From the NCBI GenBank assembly GCA_026647295.1, contig JAPKHB010000256.1, forward strand, positions 1-5,907: a stretch of DNA of 5,907 nucleotides, read 5' to 3'. The position numbers and the translations under genes are program-made. The stretch is from Planctomycetota bacterium. GTDB taxonomy: Bacteria > Planctomycetota > PLA2 > JAEUHO01. The notes beneath the pieces are model-generated. The model was given only the letters and a program-made list of their open reading frames with translations. It searched no databases and was not told the origin of the DNA. The stretch's first letter is position 1. Each line of letters opens with the position of its first letter. This document shows, piece after piece, positions 1 to 5,133 of the stretch.

Positions 1-1
1 G

Positions 2-1942
2 CCGCCCTCCGTGCCGCCCGCGGTCCCGCCGGTCGCCCGCCCGGTGACGCCGCCCGCGGCCGCACCGGTCGCGCGCCCGGCCGGGCCCCCGCCGGCCGCG
101 ACGCCCGTGGCGGCCGCCCCCCCGTCACGCCCCTCGCGCGAGGGCCGCGCGCGGCCCGCGGCCGAGGTCGAGGTCGGCCGGGCGGGCCGCCGCCCCGCGC
201 GCCCCGGCACCGGGGGGCTCGGCCTTCCGGCCAAGACCGCGCTCGTGTGCGCCGGGGCGGCCTTCCTGATGATCGGGGCCGCGGTGCTGCTGGTGGGCGG
301 GGGCGACGCCGGCGGGGACCCGGACACGGCGCTCAACGCCTACGGGCTCGCGGCGGTCAACGCGCTGGTGAGCCCCGGCCTGGAACGCTGGCGTCCCGGC
401 GAGGAGGCCGGAAAGAACCGCTACCAGACGGCCCGCAGCGTGATGGCCGACATCTGGGGCGAGCGCTTCGACGCCTGGCTCGAAGAAGTCGAGAAGTTCA
501 TGAACGAAAAGCAGCCGTCCGAGTGGAAGGAGAAGGAGCGCAAGGAACTCCAGGACCGCGTGGACCGGCGCATCAAGCGCTACACGGAGTCGGGCGGCAC
601 CAACGCCCTGGGCCACCTGCGAGCCATCTTCGAGCGCCTGCCCCGCGGCGGCGACGGCTTCCAGCCCCTGGCGGCGTGGCTGCGCGCCGACGCCACGCCC
701 CGCACCGAAGGGGCCTTCCTGGCCGGGACCCTGCCCGAGGCGGCCGCCGGCCCGGTCGACTTCAGCCGCTGGACCGACGTGGGCGGCGGGTTCGGCCACG
801 TGGACGGCTCGATCGCCGTGGACGGCGCCCCGCGCCCGGTGCGCATCTTCACCAGCGAGATCCGCGCCGCCGGCGGCGCGCGCGAGGGCGTGCGCGCCTA
901 CGTCGCCATCGCGCGCGCCACCCGCGAGAAGGCGGGCGGCAAGGCGATGGCGCTCGGCCTCCTGATGCTGGTCGTGGGCCCGCTGCTGGTCGGCCTGGTC
1001 GGCTACGCCGTGGCCAACGGCCACACGCGCGGGATCCGCGCGCTGGCCCGCGAGATCGACCGCCTGGGCAGCGTGGGCGACCCCGCGCGGGGCCTGCGCG
1101 TCCAGGGCGGCGAGGCCGCGGCGATCGCCCGCGCCGTGGAGCGCATGGTGGGCAACCTCGAGTTCCGCGCGCGGCACGAGGGCGCCGACCTCGAGGAGAT
1201 CGTGAGCCGCGAGGCCCGCATCGCCGAGGAGATCCACGGCGCGCTGATCGCCAAGAACCCGCCGCGCCTGTCCAACTACGAGGTGGAGACGCTCTTCAAG
1301 CCGGGCTTCGAGATCGGAGGCGACCACTTCGAATACTTCTCGATCGACGAGGACCACCTGGGCCTGATCCTGCTCGACACCAACGTGCGCGGCGTGCACG
1401 CCGCCCTCGTCATGGCCAGCGCCAAGGCCTACGTGCGCGCGGCCGCCCCGGGCGAGCTCTCGCCGGCCAACGTGTTGCGCGAGGTGAACCGCCAGCTCGC
1501 CCCCGACCTGCCCCCGGGGCGCTACGTGACGGCGCTGTACGTCGTGCTCAACCAGCGCGAGGGCAAGGCGACCGTGGCCAGCGCCGGGCACCTGCCGCTG
1601 CTGGTCTACCGGCACGCCGGCGGCCGCCTGGCCAAGGTGAACCCCGAGGGCATCGCGCTGGGTCTGGACCCGGGCCCGGTCTTCGACCGCTCGCTCGAGG
1701 AGGGCGACCTGCCCATCGGCGTGGGCGACCGCATCGTGCTCTACACCGACGGCGTCCTGCGGATCCAGAACCAGGAAGGCGAGGAGTTCGGCGAGGGGCG
1801 CTTCTATCAGACCGTCAGCGCCGAAGCACCCAAGAACTCCCAGGCGTTCGTCAACTTCGTCGGGGCGACCATCGACCGCTTCCACCTCGGCGCCGCCCAG
1901 AACGACGACATCACCATGTCCACGATCAAGCGTCTGCGGTAG
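2..1942 (+). CDS. SpoIIE-family (PP2C) sensor protein phosphatase, 5' end outside window
   Basis: This is a membrane-anchored Ser/Thr protein phosphatase of the SpoIIE/RsbU type. Such enzymes usually dephosphorylate an anti-anti-sigma factor or similar switch protein; the target here is unknown. The frame is open to the left edge, so the true start is probably upstream; the first in-window start is a GTG at 11, and residues are counted from it. Residues 1-70 are a Pro/Ala-rich, probably disordered segment. Transmembrane segments lie at about 75-96 and 311-336, enclosing a roughly 215-residue extracytoplasmic domain I do not recognise, with a charged helical stretch near 155-192. A HAMP-like linker spans about 337-386. 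The phosphatase domain covers about 400-640. Its likely metal-binding acidic residues are present: GGD (436-438), D456, TDG (579-581) and NDD (631-633). The SAGHLPLLVYR motif at 524-534 is typical. The usual DV(S/M)GHG motif is divergent, reading DTNVRGVHAAL. The MazG-like gene follows after five bases. Confidence 0.88.
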   Translation, partial: PPSVPPAVPPVARPVTPPAAAPVARPAGPPPAATPVAAAPPSRPSREGRARPAAEVEVGRAGRRPARPGTGGLGLPAKTALVCAGAAFLMIGAAVLLVGGGDAGGDPDTALNAYGLAAVNALVSPGLERWRPGEEAGKNRYQTARSVMADIWGERFDAWLEEVEKFMNEKQPSEWKEKERKELQDRVDRRIKRYTESGGTNALGHLRAIFERLPRGGDGFQPLAAWLRADATPRTEGAFLAGTLPEAAAGPVDFSRWTDVGGGFGHVDGSIAVDGAPRPVRIFTSEIRAAGGAREGVRAYVAIARATREKAGGKAMALGLLMLVVGPLLVGLVGYAVANGHTRGIRALAREIDRLGSVGDPARGLRVQGGEAAAIARAVERMVGNLEFRARHEGADLEEIVSREARIAEEIHGALIAKNPPRLSNYEVETLFKPGFEIGGDHFEYFSIDEDHLGLILLDTNVRGVHAALVMASAKAYVRAAAPGELSPANVLREVNRQLAPDLPPGRYVTALYVVLNQREGKATVASAGHLPLLVYRHAGGRLAKVNPEGIALGLDPGPVFDRSLEEGDLPIGVGDRIVLYTDGVLRIQNQEGEEFGEGRFYQTVSAEAPKNSQAFVNFVGATIDRFHLGAAQNDDITMSTIKRLR

Positions 1943-1947
1943 CCCGG

Positions 1948-2295
1948 GTGGACGCCGGCGAGCCGCGCCCCGCGCACGCGCCCCTGCCCCCCCACCCCGG
2001 GCTCGGGGACTTCCAGCGCCACGTGGAGGCCCTGTACGGGGAGCGCGACCGACGGCGCGGCCTGCCCGGCACCTTCATGTGGCTGGTGGAGGAGGTCGGC
2101 GAACTCGCCCGGGCGCTGCGGGCCGAGGATCCGCAGGCGCTGGCCACCGAGTTCGCCGACGTGCTCGCCTGGCTGGCCACCGTCGCCTCGCTGGCGGGCG
2201 TGGACCTTGAGACGGCGGTAGGACGCTACGCAAGCGGCTGCCCACGCTGCGGCAAGTGCCCCTGCGCCTGCCGCCGCGGACCGGCCCGGGAGTGA
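1948..2295 (+). CDS. MazG-like nucleotide pyrophosphohydrolase with C-terminal cysteine motif
   Basis: This 115-residue protein belongs to the all-alpha MazG/dUTPase-like NTP pyrophosphatases, which cleave (d)NTPs to monophosphate and pyrophosphate with Mg2+ in the cytoplasm. The family signature is visible: EEVGE at 48-52 (EExxE) and EFAD at 68-71 (ExxD), 15 residues apart, supplying the metal-binding acidic residues. It has a single MazG domain, unlike the two-domain E. coli MazG. The C-terminus carries five cysteines (98, 101, 104, 106, 108) in a CPRCGKCPCAC motif, which looks like a small metal site; similar Cys tails occur in some short MazG-like proteins. The GTG at 1948 was chosen because it is the first start in this frame after the phosphatase stop and leaves a five-base gap. 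It has no clear ribosome binding site, so translation may be coupled to the upstream gene. GTG 2023 and ATG 2077 are alternatives, but ATG 2077 would leave only four residues ahead of the EExxE motif. Residues 1-20 are Pro-rich and non-conserved in appearance. The substrate cannot be told from sequence. Confidence 0.85.
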   Translation: MDAGEPRPAHAPLPPHPGLGDFQRHVEALYGERDRRRGLPGTFMWLVEEVGELARALRAEDPQALATEFADVLAWLATVASLAGVDLETAVGRYASGCPRCGKCPCACRRGPARE

Positions 2296-2309
2296 TCGGC
2301 CTTCGAGTC

Positions 2310-2336
2310 GTAAGTTACTTTGTACAAAGCACTTAC
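2310..2336. promoter_or_regulatory. AT-rich inverted repeat, possible operator
   Basis: A perfect 12-bp palindrome, CTTTGTACAAAG (2318-2329), lies inside a second inverted pair, GTAAGT (2310-2315) and ACTTAC (2331-2336). The outer arms are offset by one base because the spacers are 2 and 1 nt. It lies just after the MazG-like stop in a locally AT-richer stretch, about 30 bases before the -35 of the promoter at 2368. It has no T-run after it, so it does not look like a terminator. An operator or activator site is the simplest reading; the regulator is unknown. Confidence 0.4.
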
Positions 2337-2367
2337 GGAGAATGTATCGGCGCCTTTGCCTATTCGG

Positions 2368-2396
2368 TTGCCATACTATACGAGACAAGGTATTGT
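2368..2396 (+). promoter_or_regulatory. sigma70-type promoter
   Basis: TTGCCA at 2368-2373 matches the -35 consensus TTGACA at five of six bases. It is followed by a 17-base spacer and TATTGT at 2391-2396, which matches TATAAT at four of six. The expected transcription start is about 2403. It sits in the AT-richest part of the window, directly ahead of a foldable segment and an intrinsic terminator, which strengthens the call. Confidence 0.55.
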
Positions 2397-2402
2397 GTCC
2401 GC

Positions 2403-2510
2403 GTCGGCTTGAACGCCGGGCAGGCTCCCCCTGGATGCCTGGGGTCCGAAAGACGACGCAACGGGTGACGGCCCCCCGATCCCACGGGATCGGGGGGCCG
2501 TGTTGCTTCT
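2403..2510 (+). ncRNA. Candidate small structured RNA or leader RNA
   Basis: This segment has its own promoter (2368-2396) and an intrinsic terminator (2468-2510), giving a predicted transcript of roughly 100 nt. It can close on itself through GCGTCG (2401-2406) and CGACGC (2454-2459). Inside are possible hairpins CAGGC/GCCTG (2421-2425 with 2437-2441) and GTC/GAC around a CGAAA loop (2444-2454); they partly compete with the closing stem at its edges. I do not recognise it as tRNA, SRP RNA, 6S RNA, tmRNA or a riboswitch whose core I could match. It could be an independent small RNA, or the sensing part of an attenuator leader of the lipoprotein gene 240 bases downstream. The exact start is inferred from the promoter. 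Confidence 0.42.
2468..2510 (+). terminator. Intrinsic terminator with 16-bp perfect stem
   Basis: The arms 2468-2483 and 2486-2501 are perfect reverse complements of 16 bases, very GC-rich, turning around the sequence CCCACGGG at the tip. The following tail, 2501-2510, is T-rich (6 of 10 bases) in a region where T is rare. It would end the transcript starting near 2403 and any read-through from the phosphatase-MazG genes. The other strand has no T-rich tail, so the direction is +. Confidence 0.72.
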
Positions 2511-2571
2511 GTCCCTGGCCCCGCGCCGGGCCCGCGCGGGCCGCGCCGCGGGGGGCCGCAAGGGGCGCGCG

Positions 2572-2580
2572 TGCTACATT
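2572..2580 (+). promoter_or_regulatory. Possible extended -10 promoter of the lipoprotein gene
   Basis: TGCTACATT carries an extended -10 TG dinucleotide one base before a TACATT hexamer, which matches TATAAT at four of six positions. It stands out in a stretch that is otherwise nearly all G and C. No convincing -35 hexamer is visible about 17 bases upstream. If used, the transcript would start near 2587, after the terminator, and have a leader of about 155 nt. The 14-bp palindrome GGCCCGCGCGGGCC (2529-2542) lies upstream without obvious function. Confidence 0.3.
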
Positions 2581-2600
2581 CCCGCCCTTCACGAGGGCAC

Positions 2601-2687
2601 GCCGGTCCGTGAGGCCCCCGCCACGGGGGAGGCCGGCCGAGGAGACGCGCAAGGCAGCGGGAGGGGGCCGGAAGGCTCTCCGGCCCT
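2601..2687 (+). promoter_or_regulatory. Hairpin-rich 5' leader of the lipoprotein gene
   Basis: Three inverted repeats lie in this stretch. GCCGG (2601-2605) pairs with CCGGC (2633-2637), enclosing CCCCCG/CGGGGG (2615-2620 with 2624-2629, 3-nt loop). A separate hairpin GGGCCGGA/TCCGGCCC has arms at 2665-2672 and 2679-2686. No T-run follows any of them. GC-rich DNA makes chance hairpins common, so a regulatory role is uncertain and no known riboswitch core was recognised. The rest of the gap down to 2730 shows nothing else I can name. Confidence 0.25.
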
Positions 2688-2730
2688 GTCCAGCGCCCCC
2701 CCGGCGACCGATCAGGACGGGTAGACCCTC

Positions 2731-2736
2731 GGAGGG
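2731..2736 (+). promoter_or_regulatory. Ribosome binding site deciding the lipoprotein start
   Basis: GGAGGG lies four bases before ATG 2741 and is a strong Shine-Dalgarno match at a slightly short but workable distance. It fixes this ATG over the in-frame upstream ATG 2342 and over the second ATG at 2747. Confidence 0.7.
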
Positions 2737-2740
2737 AGAC

Positions 2741-5026
2741 ATGCCCATGATCGCCCGCAGGATGGCCGTCGCCGCGACCCTCCTCCTCCTCGGGACGGCT
2801 TGCCAGACCACCCCGCTGGACAACATCTGGCCCGGCTGCACGGTGTGCGTAACCCCCCCGCCGGCCACCTGCATCCCGACCGCGGTGGTGATCGACGAGG
2901 CCATCTCGCCGATCGTGGACTGCAATCCGGTCCGCACCCAGCACACGCTGGTCGCCACGGTGCTCGACCAGTTCGGCCGCCCCTGCCCCGGCCAGCGCGT
3001 CGAGTGGATCCTGTCGCGCTACGGCGAGGCCGTCGGCGACATCGTCGCCTCCGACGACCAGTACTACCCCGGGCGCATCGCGCCGCTCACCCAGGCCTGG
3101 CCGGGCAACAACGGCAACAAGATCGACAACCAGTACGCCGTCTCGGTCACCAACTGGGGGCCCGAGCTGCTCGACGCGGGGAACAACTACCCCTACTTGA
3201 GCTCCAACGGGGCGCGGCTGCCCGACATCACGGTCGGGCCGGGCCAGAGCTGGGTCACCATCACCTCCACCCGCGAGGGCGTCACCGACCTGGTGGTCTA
3301 CGTCCCGGGCATCCGCGACGGCACCAAGCACAAGGTCTTCGCCAAGAAGGTCTGGGCCGACTTCGACGTCGAGTTCCCCGGGTCGGCGGTGAACGTGCTG
3401 CCCAACGACTCCCACGCCTTCCCGGTGCGGCTGTTCCGCACGGACGGCTCGGGCATCCCCGGCCAGCCCGTCGAGGCCGAGATCCTGGACGGGCCCGGGG
3501 CCGTGTTCGCCTCGAGCAACGACCGCGTGGCCCTGCTGGACACCAACGCCAACGGCGTGGCCGAGTTCGTGCTCAAGAACGTGAGCGGCGAGTCGGGCGT
3601 GAACCGCATCCGCCTGACGGCGCAGGGCTCCTTCTACGGCGAGACCTGCCCGCGCTCGCGCATCGTCACGAAGACGTGGCAGCAGGTCCGGCTCGAGATC
3701 TCCTGCTCCTTCCCGCAGGGCCCGACGGCGGCGCTGGGCAAGCCCTTCCCCAAGGTCATCCGCGTGGCCAACCGCGGCGACGCGCCGGCCGAAGGCGTCG
3801 TGCTCGAAGACACCCCCCAGCCCGGCCTGAACATCGCCGACGGCACCGTGTTCCCGATGACCCTGGGCACGCTCGCGCCGGGCCAGGTCGTCGAGCGCAC
3901 CGTGCAGTTCCTCTCCAACGCCGAAGGCACCTACGTGAACACCGTGCGCTGCCACGACGCCGCGGGCGTCGCGCGCGCCGAGAGCACCTGCCCGGTGGAG
4001 ATCGTCGCGGGCAAGCTCGAGATCACGAAGGTGTGCGACCCCGGCCGCGCCAACGTCGGCAGCATCGTGCGCTTCGTCGTCACGGTGGCCAACACGGGCC
4101 GCGCGCCGCTCGAAAACGTGGTGGTCGTGGACGAGTACCCGGACGGCATCGAGGCGCCGCCCGAGCGGTCGACCACCCTGCCCGTGCTGGCCCCCGGCGA
4201 TCGCCAGGAGGTGGTGTTCACCGGGCGCGCCGCCGTCCCCGGCACCTACACGAACACGGCGCGGGCCACCGCCGACCACGCCCCCGAGGTCAGCGCGCGC
4301 TGCACCGTCGAGGTGGTCCAGTGCCGGCTCGAGATGCAGATCATCGGCCCCGAGGACATCTACTTCGGCGAGCACGCCAACTTCACGCTGGTGGTCACCA
4401 ACGTGGGCGACGGCGCGGCCGAGGGCTGCCAGGTGCGGGTGACCTACGGCGGGTGCCTCGGCGGGGGCTTTGAGGACTTCGCCATCGGCCCGCTGGCCCC
4501 CGGCGAGAAGTGGACGCACGACTGGAGCCGGATCGCCCGCCAACTCGGCCCGTGCACCCTCACGGCCGACTCGAGTTGCGGCGCCTCCTGCCAGATCCGC
4601 CGCGACGCGGGGCTTCGGGTGACGGGGCTCACGGCCCTGCAGCTCGAGATGGTGGACAAGGCGCTCGACGGGAGCGAGGCGGGCATCTTCCGCAAGGGCG
4701 AGGTGTTCATCTACCGGCTGCGCGTCGAGAACGACGTGGGCACCGAGGGCACCCCCGACCTGCACATCACCTGGGAGCTGCCGCCGGAACTCGAGTTCGT
4801 GAGCGGCCGCGCGCTGGGCCGCGAACTGGCCATCACCGGCGCGGGCCGCAGCGCCCGCAGCGGCGGCTTCCGCCTGGGCGTGGACGAGGGCCTGGACGTG
4901 GAGATCCAGGTCCGCGTGCTCTCGGCCCCCGCCTCGGGCCTGGTCAAGACCAACGCCTTCGTCTTCCGCACCAGCGACGGCGCCGAGCTGGCCAGCGAGA
5001 CGGAGAGCACCTCGCTCAAGGACTGA
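2741..5026 (+). CDS. Cysteine-rich putative lipoprotein with Ig-like and four DUF11 repeats
   Basis: This is a 761-residue exported protein, probably part of the cell envelope or surface. The N-terminus has a positive start, a hydrophobic core (about 9-18) and GTAC with C21 as candidate lipid-modified cysteine; glycine at -3 is not ideal for a lipobox, so signal peptidase I cleavage remains possible. Residues 30-62 are Cys- and Pro-rich. Two Ig-like regions follow, about 63-200 and 205-310; the second has a DTNANGVAEF turn (267-276) like that of invasin-type Big-1 domains. Then come four DUF11-like units starting at LE(I/M) at 318, 426, 530 and 635. The first three share an NxG turn and an LAPG motif. 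There are 18 cysteines including C21, none after residue 617, suggesting disulfides outside the cytoplasm. DUF11 repeats with many cysteines recall the OmcB-type envelope proteins of Chlamydia and similar proteins of Planctomycetota. No enzymatic motif is seen. The start is supported by GGAGGG at 2731. A structural or adhesive role is inference. Confidence 0.85.
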   Translation: MPMIARRMAVAATLLLLGTACQTTPLDNIWPGCTVCVTPPPATCIPTAVVIDEAISPIVDCNPVRTQHTLVATVLDQFGRPCPGQRVEWILSRYGEAVGDIVASDDQYYPGRIAPLTQAWPGNNGNKIDNQYAVSVTNWGPELLDAGNNYPYLSSNGARLPDITVGPGQSWVTITSTREGVTDLVVYVPGIRDGTKHKVFAKKVWADFDVEFPGSAVNVLPNDSHAFPVRLFRTDGSGIPGQPVEAEILDGPGAVFASSNDRVALLDTNANGVAEFVLKNVSGESGVNRIRLTAQGSFYGETCPRSRIVTKTWQQVRLEISCSFPQGPTAALGKPFPKVIRVANRGDAPAEGVVLEDTPQPGLNIADGTVFPMTLGTLAPGQVVERTVQFLSNAEGTYVNTVRCHDAAGVARAESTCPVEIVAGKLEITKVCDPGRANVGSIVRFVVTVANTGRAPLENVVVVDEYPDGIEAPPERSTTLPVLAPGDRQEVVFTGRAAVPGTYTNTARATADHAPEVSARCTVEVVQCRLEMQIIGPEDIYFGEHANFTLVVTNVGDGAAEGCQVRVTYGGCLGGGFEDFAIGPLAPGEKWTHDWSRIARQLGPCTLTADSSCGASCQIRRDAGLRVTGLTALQLEMVDKALDGSEAGIFRKGEVFIYRLRVENDVGTEGTPDLHITWELPPELEFVSGRALGRELAITGAGRSARSGGFRLGVDEGLDVEIQVRVLSAPASGLVKTNAFVFRTSDGAELASETESTSLKD
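3692..5014 (+). repeat. Four tandem DUF11-like protein repeats of about 105 residues
   Basis: The repeat is visible in the protein, not as near-identical DNA. Units begin with LEI, LEI, LEM and LEM at residues 318, 426, 530 and 635, at spacings of 108, 104 and 105. A turn asparagine recurs at 344, 451, 554 and 664. LAPG occurs at 378, 483 and 585 but is missing from the fourth unit, which also lacks cysteines. The pattern indicates old internal duplication with the last unit the most diverged. Confidence 0.75.
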
Positions 5027-5046
5027 CGCCGCGCGCCGCCGCCGCC

Positions 5047-5074
5047 GGCCGCCGGGGCCCGCCCCCCGGCGGCC
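5047..5074 (+). terminator. GC-rich hairpin after the lipoprotein gene, possible terminator
   Basis: Perfect 11-bp arms GGCCGCCGGGG (5047-5057) and CCCCGGCGGCC (5064-5074) enclose a 6-base loop, 20 bases after the stop codon. There is no T-run, so it is not a classic intrinsic terminator; it could stabilise the 3' end or assist another mode of termination. The remainder of 5027-5133 is almost pure G and C, apart from the short ATTTGCGAAAGG stretch near 5108-5119. Confidence 0.4.
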
Positions 5075-5133
5075 CCCGCCCCGGGTGGCGCGGCCGGCCG
5101 CGCCCGCATTTGCGAAAGGCCCGCCCCCGGTCC

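Noticed and set aside
125..1885. Long minus-strand open frame opposite the phosphatase gene
   Set aside because: It mirrors the codon pattern of the + strand gene, gives Ala/Arg/Val/His-rich protein with no recognisable motif, and follows from high GC at third positions. The same applies to the long minus frames at 1807-2958, 2360-4765 and 4711-5844.
2316..2330. Similarity of the ACTTTGTACAAAGC stretch to engineered lambda-type attB sites used in cloning vectors
   Set aside because: The shared part is a short palindromic core, the flanks differ, and nothing around it looks like vector sequence. Chance or an operator is more likely.
2401..2460. Cloverleaf-like arrangement suggesting a tRNA
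   Set aside because: There is no standard T-arm, no proper anticodon arm and no acceptor of correct length, and the closing stem competes with the inner hairpins.
2441..2470. GAAAGACGACGCAA resembling part of the c-di-GMP (GEMM-I) riboswitch core
   Set aside because: The GAAA loop and GACGCAA run are suggestive, but the partner GGCAAACC strand and the second hairpin with its receptor are absent, so I cannot support the call. A covariance-model search would settle it.
2529..2542. 14-bp palindrome GGCCCGCGCGGGCC
   Set aside because: In DNA made almost entirely of G and C, palindromes of this kind arise easily; it has no T-run and no clear relation to a promoter element.
2342..2740. In-frame upstream ATG at 2342 extending the lipoprotein gene by 133 residues
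   Set aside because: The extension would run through the promoter, the foldable RNA and the terminator hairpin, its translation is Arg/Pro-rich and unlike a protein, and it would bury the signal peptide. ATG 2741 has a strong ribosome binding site.
5027..5133. Possible ZTP riboswitch before the formate-tetrahydrofolate ligase gene
   Set aside because: Such riboswitches often precede this gene in other bacteria, but only a plain GC-rich hairpin and no conserved ZTP core is visible in the 107 bases.
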